DNA of 64,000 bases, taken from Photobacterium malacitanum (GTDB lineage: Bacteria > Pseudomonadota > Gammaproteobacteria > Enterobacterales > Vibrionaceae). The notes under the pieces were generated by a model. It saw only the letters and a program-made list of their open reading frames with translations, did not search any database and was not told where the DNA came from. Positions 40,847 through 50,932 of the stretch are shown here, piece by piece. The stretch covers positions 715,701-779,700 of the forward strand of contig NZ_FYAK01000001.1 in the NCBI RefSeq assembly GCF_900185615.1, in the 5' to 3' direction. The translations under genes were made by a program, and so were the position numbers. Positions within the stretch are counted from its first letter, which is position 1. Each line of letters starts with the position of its first letter.

Positions 40847-41096
40847 TCAATAATCCGTTACCTTTCACACTGATCCATAAACTCATCCACTGATTTTTAT
40901 TTCAAAGCATGATCGTGCAACCATGTAATAAATATTTTATATATTGAATTAGCCCCGTTTCATAGTTTTTATTTACTTTTAGTCATAAAAAACGCCATTC
41001 AACCACCATATAGGTATAAGGCCATGTACTAATTACACACAAAAATTAGAGACTCAAGCATATTAAATAGAATACTAATAAAGAGGAAAAGTAAGA

Positions 41097-41141
41097 ATGT
41101 CTGTAATTTACACTGTTATCCTAGGGTTTTTATTCTTTTAA
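41097..41141 (+). CDS. Possible 14-residue hydrophobic microprotein
   Basis: ATG at 41097 follows AAGAGGAAAAGTAAGA, a Shine-Dalgarno-like AGAGG with somewhat long spacing. The product MSVIYTVILGFLFF is almost wholly hydrophobic. It stands in the 500-base gap between divergent cysB and the gene at 41337. It may be chance. In E. coli the same gap beside cysB holds the small membrane-protein gene ymiA, which is the only contextual reason to keep it. Elsewhere in 40835-41290 I see only AT-rich sequence. Confidence 0.25.
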   Translation: MSVIYTVILGFLFF

Positions 41142-41291
41142 AATAGCATTACATGTGTGCTCAAATTCTGTATCTTGAAGTAATACCAGAATAAAAACAA
41201 AGCATTTTATTTAAAAAACCACATCTTTCTCTATAGCATTATTAAGTTAGCATTTTTTACTAACAAACTACCACTAAACAACGAGATAGTG

Positions 41292-41326
41292 TATCTTTCA
41301 TAGTTATATATTAACCATAAAAGATA
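41292..41326 (+). promoter_or_regulatory. Imperfect dyad just upstream of the gene at 41337
   Basis: Arms TATCTTTCATAGTTA and TAACCATAAAAGATA match at 13 of 15 positions with a 5-base loop TATAT. The dyad ends 10 bases before the ATG at 41337 and would cover the ribosome-binding region, which lacks a good Shine-Dalgarno. It could be an operator or a translation-control hairpin. Confidence 0.4.
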
Positions 41327-41336
41327 GTAAAATTTT

Positions 41337-42098
41337 ATGAGTATCCCTCTTGTTATTGGTTTAATCAGTCTTCTACTCATTTTAATTATTGGTTACAACG
41401 TAATCATCCAATATCGTCAGCGACTAGAAAGTGCGAAACAACAAGAATTGGCTAAGCAAGTTGCCATTATTGACGCTACAGAGGAACTCATAAGTAATGC
41501 CAGTCACTTACCTTACAGTAAAGAATTATTAGTCTGTCTGAACAAACGTATTCTTTATGCACTAGAAAGCATTGCTGAAATCGATACTAAAGATAGAACA
41601 TTAAAACAACGTATTCAGCATGTTAGTGAACAATTAACCTATTTAGAAACCCATTTTGATCAAACTACTGTGGTGCCGTTTCAAGTACCAAACTCTGATC
41701 GACAAGCAATTGGCATGTTACAACTAGTTAAACGCTTAAAAATCGTTTTAAAAGGAGAGCATGGTAAAGGTCGTATCGCAACCCAGGCTTATGTGCTAGA
41801 AAATACTCGTCTAGACAACATGCAACTGCGCATCAATATTGAAAACGTGGTTAAGCGGGCAAATGATGCACGTCTAAAACGCCAATTTGGTACCGCTAAA
41901 CAACTACTCAAAAAAGGCATCGATGTTTTATCATCTCGTAGTGATAACTACGCCACCAAAGCTCAGCAAAAACTACAATATATGTTGAATGAAATCGATA
42001 ATAATATGAGTGTAAGTAGCGAACAAGAACGCCAACAATTACTTGATAAAGATAACGATGAATTAGATGTGTTATTCCAACCAAAGCGAAAATGGTGA
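41337..42098 (+). CDS. Hypothetical membrane-anchored coiled-coil protein
   Basis: A 253-residue protein that I do not recognise. A single N-terminal membrane helix (about residues 4-24, PLVIGLISLLLILIIGYNVI) is followed by long charged alpha-helical segments (RQRLESAKQQELAKQ; KRANDARLKRQFGTAKQLL) that look like coiled coil, and an acidic-then-basic end (DKDNDELDVLFQPKRKW). It resembles a bitopic scaffold or a relative of the division/envelope coiled-coil proteins. Own terminator at 42133; probably a single-gene unit. Confidence 0.75.
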   Translation: MSIPLVIGLISLLLILIIGYNVIIQYRQRLESAKQQELAKQVAIIDATEELISNASHLPYSKELLVCLNKRILYALESIAEIDTKDRTLKQRIQHVSEQLTYLETHFDQTTVVPFQVPNSDRQAIGMLQLVKRLKIVLKGEHGKGRIATQAYVLENTRLDNMQLRINIENVVKRANDARLKRQFGTAKQLLKKGIDVLSSRSDNYATKAQQKLQYMLNEIDNNMSVSSEQERQQLLDKDNDELDVLFQPKRKW

Positions 42099-42132
42099 TC
42101 TGATTCACTTTGGCTTAAAATAAGCCAACGAC

Positions 42133-42154
42133 AAAGGTCGCAATTGCGGCCTTT
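42133..42154 (+). terminator. Rho-independent terminator of the gene at 41337
   Basis: AAAGGTCGC and GCGGCCTTT pair (one G-U) around AATT, followed by further T. It lies 35 bases after the stop. Confidence 0.85.
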
Positions 42155-42189
42155 TTTTATGCCTTCAATAACAATAAAAAGAACATCCC

Positions 42190-42987
42190 ATGGATAATAC
42201 TCAGCAAATGATTAATGCGCTACTTCAACCGATTAATCAGTTTCTTCAATGTCAAACTCCTGATGCCTGGATTGAAGAAGCACGTAAACCAGAAAATCTC
42301 ACCGCGTTATTAGTCGATCACTGTAATTGTGAGTTAAAAGCCAGTCAGACCGCAATGTTTATGGTGCGGAAATATGCCGTTGATAAATCCAGTGGTGCAG
42401 CATTGATGGCGTGGGCAAAGCCTTATGAAGATTTTGTTTATGGCGGACATACACGTTCAACCGTGGATTTCCACAGTAAGAAAAATGGTTTACTGGCACC
42501 ATTAACACCACGCAGTGATTTTGCTCATGGACCAGAACTGATAGATAAAATGGTGCGCTTAATTAAAGAAGAATTCCATCATTTTGAGCAGGTGCTTGAG
42601 ATCATGGATAAACGTGAGATTGCGTACCATAACCTTCATGCTGGACGTTATGCTAAAGGCTTAATGAAAGCTGTTCGCACCCATGAGCCTGCAACCTTAA
42701 TTGATAAGCTCATTGTCGGTGCCTACATTGAAGCACGTTCTTGTGAACGATTCGCTAAACTGGCGCCCTATTTAGATCCTGAGTTACGCAAATTTTATAT
42801 TTCGCTATTGCGTTCAGAAGCACGCCATTATCAAGATTATCTAACACTTGCAGAAAAAATTGCGGGTGAAAGTATTGCTGATCGTATTCGTATTATTGGT
42901 GCGAAAGAAGCAGAATTAATTCTAACCCCCGATGATACTTTCCGTTTTCACAGTGGCGTTCCTGCTACGGCTGTTGGTAATGCTTAA
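42190..42987 (+). CDS. miaE: MiaE, tRNA-(ms2io6A) hydroxylase
   Basis: A 265-residue carboxylate-bridged diiron monooxygenase that hydroxylates the isopentenyl group of ms2i6A37 in tRNA. Diiron ligands are in EEFHHFEQVLEIM (ExxH), EARSCERF and SEARHYQDYL (ExxH), with the first Glu in DHCNCELKASQTA. MiaE is present in Salmonella and Vibrionaceae but absent from E. coli. Confidence 0.94.
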   Translation: MDNTQQMINALLQPINQFLQCQTPDAWIEEARKPENLTALLVDHCNCELKASQTAMFMVRKYAVDKSSGAALMAWAKPYEDFVYGGHTRSTVDFHSKKNGLLAPLTPRSDFAHGPELIDKMVRLIKEEFHHFEQVLEIMDKREIAYHNLHAGRYAKGLMKAVRTHEPATLIDKLIVGAYIEARSCERFAKLAPYLDPELRKFYISLLRSEARHYQDYLTLAEKIAGESIADRIRIIGAKEAELILTPDDTFRFHSGVPATAVGNA

Positions 42988-43022
42988 ACCAAACATTTAC
43001 TCATGCCATAACAGCAACTAAC

Positions 43023-43050
43023 AAAAAACCGCCCAATTAGGCGGTTTTTT
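43023..43050. terminator. Bidirectional terminator between miaE and topA
   Basis: A perfect 11-base repeat (AAAAAACCGCC / GGCGGTTTTTT) with a 6-base loop between converging genes; both directions end in six T. Confidence 0.94.
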
Positions 43051-43068
43051 ATCTCACAAAAGAGGTCG

Positions 43069-45720
43069 TTACTCTTCTTCTGTTGCTTTTCCTTTTTTCG
43101 GTTTCTTACGCTTGTCGGTAATTTCCCACTTTCCGTCCACAAATAGAGCAGTCCAACCTGTTGGCTTGCCGTCTACTTCTGAACGTACGTAATTCTCTTT
43201 GGTTTTACGAGAAAAACGGATAACGGTTGGTAGCCCATCAGGGTCAGCAACTGGCGCATCAGTTAAGTATAAAAACTTAGGCGATAGACGATCTTTAAAG
43301 CGAACGAGCTCTTCTACTAATGGCGCACGTGTTTCACGTGATTTAGGGAAAGTACTCGCCGCCATAAACAAACCAGAAGCACCATCACGTAATACAAAGT
43401 ACGCATTCGTGTCTTGTGTACATGGAATCTCTGGTAAATGTACTGGATCTTCTTTTGGTGGCGCAACTTCGCCATTCTTGAGGATCTTACGAGTATTCTT
43501 ACACTCTTCGTTAGTACAACCCATGTACTTACCAAAACGACCGTTTTTCAGCTCCATATCAGAGCCGCACTTATCGCATTCAATCAGTGGGCCTTCATAG
43601 CCTTTAAGCTTGAACTCACCTTTCTCAACAATGTAGCCATCACAACTTGGGTTATTACCACAAACGTGCAGTTTACGATCTTGGTCAATTAAGTAAGCAT
43701 CCATTGCCGTACTACAAATAGGACAACGTTTCTTGGCGCGTAATGCCGCCGTTTCAACGTCTTCCTCAAGTACATTAACAATGCCTTCTTCACTGCCAAG
43801 GTTAATCGTCGTTTTACAGCGCTCTTTGGGTGGTAAGGCATAGCCAGAACAGCCTAAGAATACCCCTGTCGACGCGGTACGAATACCCATAGGACGAGAA
43901 CATGTTGGACATTCAATGTCAGTCAGTACGATATTGTTAGGTTGCATACCGCCTTCTGATTCATCTAACTCAGCCTTTTTAAGCTCAGCAGTAAAATCAG
44001 AGAAGAACTCATCTAGGACTTTCTTCCAGTTTTTCTCACCTTCAGCGATTTTATCAAGATTACCTTCCATGCGGGCAGTAAAGTCAAAATCCATTAGATC
44101 AGGAAAACTGTTATCTAGACGGTCAGAAACAATCTCACCCATTTTTTCAGCATAAAAACGACGCTGATCAACACGTACATAACCACGATCTTGAATGGTG
44201 GAAATAATCGACGCATACGTTGATGGGCGACCAATGCCACGCTTTTCAAGCTCTTTAACCAATGCAGCTTCTGTAAAGCGTGCTGGCGGCTTAGTAAAGT
44301 GTTGTTTAGGCTCAAGTTGCTCTAACTTCAATACATCACCTACATTAACTTCAGGTAATGTTGTATCTTCATTTTTACCTGATGGGCGCTGTACTAATGT
44401 CCAACCAGCAAAACGTAATGTACGACCTTTCGCTTTTAGCAAGAAGTCACCTGCTTTAACGCTGATCGTACTTGAATCATATTTTGCTGGCATCATTTGA
44501 CAAGACACAAATTGACGCCAAATTAAGTCATATAACTTAACCGCATCCTGATCCATGCCTTCTAAATTTTCAGCTTTTACTTCTACGTTTGAAGGACGAA
44601 TCGCTTCGTGCGCTTCCTGAGCATTTTTCTTACTGCCATACACATTGGCATTTTCAGGTAAATACTCATTACCATACTCATTGCCAATCAGCTCACGTGC
44701 CGCTTCAACCGCTTCTTTTGAAAGATTGGTTGAGTCAGTACGCATGTAAGTAATATAACCCGCTTCATATAGGCGCTGTGCAAGGCCCATGGTACGCTTA
44801 ACACCGTAACCTAGGCGTGTACTTGCCGCTTGCTGTAATGTTGAGGTGATATAAGGCGCAGATGGCTTACTGCTGGTTGGGCGATCTTCTCGCTCAATCA
44901 CTTCATAAGCTGCTTTTTCAAGTAGCGCATGCGCTGCCATCGTATCGACTTTATTTTCAGGACGGAATGATTTACCCGCCTGTTGCGCGACCATTAACCG
45001 TAGCGCATTTTTGCCTACCGTTAGCGTATCTGCGTGAATATCCCAAAATTCTTCAGGATCAAACGCATTGATTTCATGCTCACGTTCAACAATCAGCTTT
45101 ACTGCTACTGACTGTACACGACCTGCAGATAATCCGCGCGCCACTTTTTTCCACAATAGTGGCGATACCATGAAGCCAACAACACGATCGAGGAATCGAC
45201 GCGCTTGTTGTGCATTCACACCATCAATATTCAATTCACCTGGTTGTTCAAATGCTTGCTGAATAGCATTTTTGGTGATTTCGTTAAACACAACCCGTTT
45301 GTAGCGTGACTCATCGCCGCCGATGATCTCACGAAGGTGCCACGCAATGGCCTCTCCTTCGCGGTCCAAATCCGTTGCGAGATAAACAAAATCAGCATCT
45401 TCTGCTAATTTTTGAAGTTCACTAACGACTTTTTCTTTACCTGGAAGTATTTCGTAATGCGCATTCCAATCATCATAAGGATCAACCCCCATCTTGCTGA
45501 TTAACGCTTTACGATCTTTCTTCTTTTTGATCGCCGCTTTTTCTTCAACACTCAACCCTTTAGTCGATGTTGCTGCCGCTTTTTTACCGCCACTGCGGGC
45601 GCCCGTTGGTAAATCACGTACGTGACCAACGCTTGATTTTACAATGAAATCCTTACCCAAGTACTTATTGATTGTTTTCGCCTTGGCTGGGGACTCCACG
45701 ATAACGAGAGATTTACCCAT
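43069..45720 (-). CDS. topA: DNA topoisomerase I
   Basis: An 883-residue type IA topoisomerase that relaxes negative supercoils. The Toprim domain starts at [20 protein letters not shown] and includes [13 protein letters not shown]; the catalytic Tyr is in [13 protein letters not shown] (about residue 321). Three C-terminal zinc-ribbon units follow ([37 protein letters not shown]) and then a basic tail ending [12 protein letters not shown]. Orientation relative to yciN and sohB is conserved with E. coli. Confidence 0.98.
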   Translation of the reverse strand: MGKSLVIVESPAKAKTINKYLGKDFIVKSSVGHVRDLPTGARSGGKKAAATSTKGLSVEEKAAIKKKKDRKALISKMGVDPYDDWNAHYEILPGKEKVVSELQKLAEDADFVYLATDLDREGEAIAWHLREIIGGDESRYKRVVFNEITKNAIQQAFEQPGELNIDGVNAQQARRFLDRVVGFMVSPLLWKKVARGLSAGRVQSVAVKLIVEREHEINAFDPEEFWDIHADTLTVGKNALRLMVAQQAGKSFRPENKVDTMAAHALLEKAAYEVIEREDRPTSSKPSAPYITSTLQQAASTRLGYGVKRTMGLAQRLYEAGYITYMRTDSTNLSKEAVEAARELIGNEYGNEYLPENANVYGSKKNAQEAHEAIRPSNVEVKAENLEGMDQDAVKLYDLIWRQFVSCQMMPAKYDSSTISVKAGDFLLKAKGRTLRFAGWTLVQRPSGKNEDTTLPEVNVGDVLKLEQLEPKQHFTKPPARFTEAALVKELEKRGIGRPSTYASIISTIQDRGYVRVDQRRFYAEKMGEIVSDRLDNSFPDLMDFDFTARMEGNLDKIAEGEKNWKKVLDEFFSDFTAELKKAELDESEGGMQPNNIVLTDIECPTCSRPMGIRTASTGVFLGCSGYALPPKERCKTTINLGSEEGIVNVLEEDVETAALRAKKRCPICSTAMDAYLIDQDRKLHVCGNNPSCDGYIVEKGEFKLKGYEGPLIECDKCGSDMELKNGRFGKYMGCTNEECKNTRKILKNGEVAPPKEDPVHLPEIPCTQDTNAYFVLRDGASGLFMAASTFPKSRETRAPLVEELVRFKDRLSPKFLYLTDAPVADPDGLPTVIRFSRKTKENYVRSEVDGKPTGWTALFVDGKWEITDKRKKPKKGKATEEE

Positions 45721-46337
45721 AATGACCCTATTACGTCCTCGTGCTCGCTAATACTAAAAATATAAATAACTGCTTAGCTAATCATTAGCGCCACAACATT
45801 CGACCAATCTCATTAAGTCACTAATCGAAAAACTTAAGAGCAGTGAATTAATATGATGAGTTCCAATTTGATAATGATACATTTTTTGCAATTAATTATT
45901 GCACTTCATTTACGTAAAATACTCTTTACATATTGGGCTAGAAAACAAGAAGGTCAACTGCTTTTTAATTTATTTCGTCTATTTGGTTGCAGCTTCCGCA
46001 ATTGTTATTAACTTGTAAATACGTTCTAAGCGTCGTTTAATCCATTTACAACGTACTGATAATCAAGGTGATAAAATCATAATTTACCTTATAGGACAAT
46101 CACTTTGCTAGTTTATCGCTACTGTAATAACATAAAACCGCGTTATCATTACCATCTATATAGAGGTATTTGATCCGTTTTACTAAATTTTCTTGCATCT
46201 AATCACAGTATCGCGCTTTTTTAAGCTAATTCAGGTCTAGATCTGAATAGATATTAACCAGCTGACAATTCTGTTATTTGTTTTCTGGCACCAACTTACT
46301 TAGACTATTATTATTTTACAATTGATGAGTATTAATC
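45721..46337. other. Long intergenic region between topA and yciN
   Basis: 617 bases without a clear gene. The topA promoter(s) should lie in its left part and the yciN promoter near 46280. A 52-codon frame runs on the plus strand at 45853-46011 (MMSSNLIMIHFLQLII at its start, basic in the middle, FGCSFRNCY at its end), but its ATG has no ribosome site at normal spacing, so I leave it uncalled. No large repeat or structured RNA is evident. Confidence 0.5.
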
Positions 46338-46595
46338 ATGGCTAATAAAGTTGAAATTTCGATCAATGAGCTATTAATGATCGCCAACCAAATCATTCAA
46401 GATCACAAAGATTATGTTGAAGGCATGCGCGCAACATCTGTGACAGAAAAAGACGGTGTATTGATCTTTAAAGGTGAATATTTCCTAGATGATGACGGCT
46501 TACCAACCGCTCAAACGACAGCCGTTTTTAATATGTTCAAATTCCTGGCTCATAAATTATCGCCAGAATTCACCCTCAACACACTACTTGTTTAA
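46338..46595 (+). CDS. yciN: YciN (DUF2498) small protein
   Basis: An 85-residue protein that reads as E. coli YciN, whose gene is also next to topA: ANQIIQDHKDYVEGM, GVLIFKGEYFLDDDGLP and TTAVFNMFKFLAHKLS align directly. Cytoplasmic, no membrane helix. Function not established. Confidence 0.92.
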   Translation: MANKVEISINELLMIANQIIQDHKDYVEGMRATSVTEKDGVLIFKGEYFLDDDGLPTAQTTAVFNMFKFLAHKLSPEFTLNTLLV

Positions 46596-46601
46596 ATGGC
46601 A

Positions 46602-46628
46602 AAAAACCCGCAATTATTGCGGGTTTTT
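46602..46628. terminator. Bidirectional terminator between yciN and sohB
   Basis: AAAAACCCGCAAT and ATTGCGGGTTTTT form a long perfect stem around a minimal loop, 6 bases after the yciN stop and between converging genes. Confidence 0.92.
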
Positions 46629-46653
46629 CGTTAATTATATCAGTTAGCGATAA

Positions 46654-47703
46654 TTACATAAAAGGACGCTGACCACGAGCAACCCACTTCATCAGTAATG
46701 TATCAGCAGCTTCACTTGATGCGCCTGATAATTTTTCAATCAATTTCTTGCGACGTACATATTTAACTTGTACAACTTCACGTGCCTTACATGCTTCACT
46801 AATCAAATCATCACTGGTGCTAATCTGATCCACTAAGCCCAATTCAAGTGCTTGTTGACCAAACCAATGCTCACCAGTTGCGACCTTATTAAGATCCAGC
46901 TCTGGACGATGAACAGCAATAAATTGCTTAAATAAACCGTGCGTTTCTTCAATTTCTTCTTTGAATTTTTCACGTGCTTTATCAGAGTTCTCACCAAACA
47001 TTGTTAGGGTACGTTTAAACTCACCTGCAGTGATTTGTTCAAACTCAATATCGTTTTTCTTCAATACCTTATTGAAGTTTGGTAACTGTGCAATCACACC
47101 AATTGAGCCAACAACAGCAAACGGAGCAGAGACGATTTTATCTGCCACACACGCCATCATATAACCACCACTTGCTGCAACTTTATCAACCGCAATCGTT
47201 AGTGTAATACCCGCCGCTTTTAAGCGATCAAGTTGTGATGATGCTAAACCGTAAGCGTGTACCATACCACCGCCCGTTTCTAAGCGTAATAGTACTTCAT
47301 CACCTTCAATCGCAATGGCTAAAATAGCACTAATCTCTTGGCGTAATGATGACACTTCACGCGCATCAATACTGCCATGAAAATCAATCACAAATAAACG
47401 TGGCTCACGTGTTGTGGTTAAATTGCCATTTTTTACTGCTTGTTTTATTTCATTTTGACGCGCTTTATCTGATTTTTTATCTGCCTTATCACGTGCTTTT
47501 AGTAACGCTTTATCAAATAAATGTGATTCTAACTGCTCAACGGTCTCTTTATATTGCTCAGTTAAGTTAATCACCTCAAGCTCACCTTTTTGTGAACCAT
47601 GACGACCATTTAACGCTTTTGCCAACACCAACACGCCAACAATCGCAATAACGACTGTTGCAATTTTGGCGAAAAACAAACCATACTCAAACAAAAATTC
47701 CAA
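46654..47703 (-). CDS. sohB: SohB, membrane-anchored S49 protease
   Basis: A 349-residue protein with an N-terminal membrane anchor (residues 7-29) and a single S49 (SppA-like) protease domain. The nucleophile Ser is in DKVAASGGYMMACVAD (about residue 175), and the catalytic Lys region around GEFKRTLTMFGEN follows. E. coli SohB was found as a multicopy suppressor of htrA loss, so a role in envelope protein quality is likely. It is convergent to yciN, as in E. coli. Confidence 0.95.
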   Translation of the reverse strand: MEFLFEYGLFFAKIATVVIAIVGVLVLAKALNGRHGSQKGELEVINLTEQYKETVEQLESHLFDKALLKARDKADKKSDKARQNEIKQAVKNGNLTTTREPRLFVIDFHGSIDAREVSSLRQEISAILAIAIEGDEVLLRLETGGGMVHAYGLASSQLDRLKAAGITLTIAVDKVAASGGYMMACVADKIVSAPFAVVGSIGVIAQLPNFNKVLKKNDIEFEQITAGEFKRTLTMFGENSDKAREKFKEEIEETHGLFKQFIAVHRPELDLNKVATGEHWFGQQALELGLVDQISTSDDLISEACKAREVVQVKYVRRKKLIEKLSGASSEAADTLLMKWVARGQRPFM

Positions 47704-47967
47704 TATTTAACCCTCTATTTGGCAACTAAAAGCGCCATAACTTATTGTAACTATGTTATTACTATCGTCGCTATAACTTCAATTTATTACGAAAATAAAT
47801 CAAGCTCACCGTCACGATTTTTAAATAAATCTACGTTCTCTCAGACAATAATTTCTGATATGTTTTAGTAGTAATCGATATTACAACCAAGCTCAAGACT
47901 TGATGCGTTCTTCGACGAAAAAACAGTCAAATAACAACAAAAAGACATTATTTAAAAGGAAGCTACG

Positions 47968-48738
47968 GTGAATTATCAAATTGCTGCGAATAATTTAAAA
48001 GATCGGGTGATCTTAGTAACAGGTGCTGGTGATGGTATCGGTCGAGAAGCTGCACTCCAATATGCAGCACACGGCGCTACCGTCATTTTATTAGGAAGAA
48101 CTATCGCTAAACTTGAAGCGGTTTATGATGAGATAGAAGCCAATGGTGGTAACCAAGCAGCAATTATACCGTTAGATTTATTAGGCGCGACCAAACAACA
48201 CTATCTTGATATGGCAGAGACTATTAAGCAGCAATTTGGCCGCTTAGATGGCATATTACACAACGCTGGCCTGTTAGGTGCATTAAGTCCAATCGATCAT
48301 ATCGAAGAATCTGTTTTTGATGATGTGATGCAAGTTAACGTTAAAGCGCAACTATTGCTGACTCAAGCTATTTTACCGTTAATCAAACAGTCACCTGATG
48401 GTCGTATTATCTTTACCTCATCAACAGTAGGCCACAGTGGCCGTGCTTTTTGGGGAACGTATGCTATTTCTAAATTCGCCACTGAAGGCATGATGCAAGT
48501 GTTAGCCGATGAACTCAGCGAAACAACTGTTAACGTCAATGCCATTAATCCTGGTGGTACACGTACAGGTATGCGTGCACAAGCGTTTCCAGCAGAAGAT
48601 GCACGGTTACTTAAAACACCACTTGATATTATGCCACTGTATTTGTATTTAATGGGGCCAGAAAGTCGCCATGTCTCAGGGCAATGTATTGATGCTCAGC
48701 CACGACGAAAACCAGGTATCAGTAGCGAAGAAGAATAG
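47968..48738 (+). CDS. yciK: YciK-family short-chain dehydrogenase
   Basis: A 256-residue NAD(P)-dependent oxidoreductase of the SDR family. Cofactor motif TGAGDGIG (about 18-25), NAG, and the catalytic YAISK with the upstream Ser (FTSSTVGHSG) are intact. Translation starts at GTG 47968, preceded by AAAAGGAAGC. The sohB-yciK-rluB neighbourhood is that of E. coli. Physiological substrate unknown. Confidence 0.94.
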   Translation: MNYQIAANNLKDRVILVTGAGDGIGREAALQYAAHGATVILLGRTIAKLEAVYDEIEANGGNQAAIIPLDLLGATKQHYLDMAETIKQQFGRLDGILHNAGLLGALSPIDHIEESVFDDVMQVNVKAQLLLTQAILPLIKQSPDGRIIFTSSTVGHSGRAFWGTYAISKFATEGMMQVLADELSETTVNVNAINPGGTRTGMRAQAFPAEDARLLKTPLDIMPLYLYLMGPESRHVSGQCIDAQPRRKPGISSEEE

Positions 48739-48774
48739 CGGATTGGTGTTGTAATCTGTCAATGATAGCGATAA

Positions 48775-48802
48775 AAAAAGCCGACATCAGTGTCGGCTTT
48801 TT
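48775..48802. terminator. Bidirectional terminator between yciK and rluB
   Basis: AAAAAGCCGACA and TGTCGGCTTTTT form a perfect 12-base stem with loop TCAG between converging genes. Confidence 0.94.
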
Positions 48803-48837
48803 AGTATTTATCGTGCAATCGCACAATTAGTCATATA

Positions 48838-50001
48838 TTACTGACGTGTACGCGGTTTTGCTGGCTTATTCGCTAATGGGTTACGACGATTTGCCGCATT
48901 ACCCGAAGGCTTACGCTTGCCAGATGCACTTTGTGGTTTGTCTGATACGTTATGAGGCTTCTTCACATCATCTCTTGGCTTACCGGCAATATGTACTGGT
49001 TTACCTTGCGCGCGATCTGAACGAGGTTTGGTGTTATCACGACCTGTTGATGCAGGTTTGGTGCGACCACGGCCACTACGTTGCTGTTGGGAATCAACCT
49101 CAGCATTACGGCTTGAACTTGATGGTGCGCGACGATCATTATTACGACCGCGACGACCAGTTGTTTCAACACGTTCTTCGTGACGACGAACAGCACGACG
49201 AATCTGACGAATGCCTTTTTTACGTTTCTGACCTTCAACCGTTAATACCGTTTCAGTTTCAGGTGGCAATTCTACTGTTGCACGTAATTCGTTTACTTCT
49301 TTTAATTCAAGCTCGCTCCAACCGCCACGAGGCATGTCTTTAGTTAAGTAAACATCACCGTAACGAACACGCTTTAGACGACTTACAGTTACGCCTTGTG
49401 AATCCCATAAACGACGAACCTCACGGTTACGACCTTCAGTGATCACCACGTAGAAAGTATGGTTCATACCTTCACCGCCAGAATACACAACATCTTCAAA
49501 GCGAGCGATGCCATCTTCTAGCTCAACGCCTTTAACAAGATTCTTTACCATCTGCTCGTTAACTTCGCCAAATACACGTACCATGTATTCACGTTCAACA
49601 GTACGGCTTGGGTGCATTAAACGATTAGCTAACTCACCATCGGTAGTGAAAAGTAATAAGCCCGATGTATTAGCATCTAGACGACCAACAGAAACCCAAC
49701 GGCCTGTTGTAAGGCGCGGTAAACGATCAAATACAGTACGACGGCCTTCTGGATCATGACGAGTACATAACTCACCTTCAGGCTTGTTGTAAGCTAAAAT
49801 TCGACAGATTTCTTCATCTGACGAAATTAATGCGATGTTATGACCATCAATACGTACGTTAACACTAAGATCTTCAAGACGATCGCCAAGTTTAGCAACC
49901 ACACCATCAACGCTCACACGACCGTTTTGGATCATTAACTCGATTTCACGGCGTGAACCTTGGCCAGCACGTGCTAACACTTTTTGTAATTTTTCACTCA
50001 T
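48838..50001 (-). CDS. rluB: RluB, 23S rRNA pseudouridine(2605) synthase
   Basis: A 387-residue pseudouridine synthase: S4-like RNA-binding domain at residues 1-60 ([18 protein letters not shown]), then the RsuA-type catalytic domain with Asp in [13 protein letters not shown] (about residue 107). After about residue 250 the protein is a long, low-complexity, basic tail rich in Arg, Lys, Ser and Asn, longer than the core needs and probably disordered RNA-binding sequence. I chose the ATG at 50001; three extra codons to a TTG would leave the ribosome site inside the gene. Confidence 0.93.
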   Translation of the reverse strand: MSEKLQKVLARAGQGSRREIELMIQNGRVSVDGVVAKLGDRLEDLSVNVRIDGHNIALISSDEEICRILAYNKPEGELCTRHDPEGRRTVFDRLPRLTTGRWVSVGRLDANTSGLLLFTTDGELANRLMHPSRTVEREYMVRVFGEVNEQMVKNLVKGVELEDGIARFEDVVYSGGEGMNHTFYVVITEGRNREVRRLWDSQGVTVSRLKRVRYGDVYLTKDMPRGGWSELELKEVNELRATVELPPETETVLTVEGQKRKKGIRQIRRAVRRHEERVETTGRRGRNNDRRAPSSSSRNAEVDSQQQRSGRGRTKPASTGRDNTKPRSDRAQGKPVHIAGKPRDDVKKPHNVSDKPQSASGKRKPSGNAANRRNPLANKPAKPRTRQ

Positions 50002-50233
50002 TATAAACAAACCTTGTCGCCTTCACAGGCGTCGAAATTCTCATCAAAATGGCCATATAGTCATAGCTTCTTAAGGCAAAATTGCACACATTAAAGAAAG
50101 TAATAATGGATAGTTGATGCGAATAGCAATAATTTGGATTCTAACCTGACAATGAACAATTTATCATGCTAGATATGTAGCCAATTATTATCGCAAATAT
50201 ATCGCGTATTTACCATAAAAATAGCGATAAAAA

Positions 50234-50262
50234 AAACGTATCACAAACAATGTGATACGTTT
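50234..50262 (-). terminator. Rho-independent terminator of the rnm-yciO operon
   Basis: A perfect 12-base stem (AAACGTATCACA / TGTGATACGTTT) with loop AACAA; the minus transcript ends in a T8 run. It lies 50 bases after the yciO stop and insulates rluB, whose promoter must lie in 50002-50233. Confidence 0.93.
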
Positions 50263-50311
50263 ATAAATACCCCTATTACAATAGGATTATTACGATATAA
50301 ATTAAACGGTT

Positions 50312-50932
50312 TTATTCAAATGGCGTAATATCACCAGCGCCAACACGTGCAATCTCAATCTCTCCGTTACTAAAATCAATAACAGTTGTTGGCTGTTCAC
50401 TAAGATAACCACCATGCATAATCAGATCGACAGCATGCTCTAGTTGATCGCGAATTTCATCAGGATCAGATTCGGTGGTGTCTTTGCCCGGTAAAATTAA
50501 ACTGGTCGACATCATCGGTTCGCCTAACGCTTCTAACAATGCCAATGCGATATTGTTATCAGGCACACGAATACCAATTGTTTTCCGTTTGGCATTCATC
50601 AATCGACGTGGCACTTCTTTTGTACCTTTAAAGATAAAAGTATATGCGCCTGGGGTGTTATTTCTTAATAATCGAAATGCAATATTATCAACACGGGTAT
50701 AGAGCGATAATTCTGATAAATCACGACATAACAAAGTGAAGTTATGTTTATCATTCAAACGTCGAATCTGACAAATACGCTCGAGTGCCTGTTTGTTTTC
50801 TAGTTGGCAACCCAGGGCATACCCCGAATCTGTTGGATAAACAACAACGCCACCATTTTTAATGATTTCAACTGCTTGATTAATTAATCGTACTTGCGGT
50901 GTTTCTGGATGTACATAAAAAAATTGACTCAT
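50312..50932 (-). CDS. yciO: YciO, Sua5/YrdC-family protein
   Basis: A 206-residue protein of the threonylcarbamoyl-AMP synthase family (YrdC/Sua5 fold). Motif [18 protein letters not shown] near residue 26 and the [15 protein letters not shown] segment are family features. E. coli YciO has the fold and weak activity but does not replace the essential TsaC, so the reaction here is not certain. Its start overlaps the rnm stop by 4 bases, which shows coupling. Confidence 0.93.
   Translation of the reverse strand: MSQFFYVHPETPQVRLINQAVEIIKNGGVVVYPTDSGYALGCQLENKQALERICQIRRLNDKHNFTLLCRDLSELSLYTRVDNIAFRLLRNNTPGAYTFIFKGTKEVPRRLMNAKRKTIGIRVPDNNIALALLEALGEPMMSTSLILPGKDTTESDPDEIRDQLEHAVDLIMHGGYLSEQPTTVIDFSNGEIEIARVGAGDITPFE

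Noticed and set aside
43199..43600. 133-codon plus-strand frame opposite topA
   Set aside because: It is a shadow of the well-supported topA coding sequence and has no ribosome site.
48846..49343. 165-codon plus-strand frame opposite rluB
   Set aside because: It is antisense to the low-complexity Arg/Lys tail of RluB, which leaves few stops on the other strand; the product is rich in His, Tyr, Leu and Arg without a recognisable pattern.
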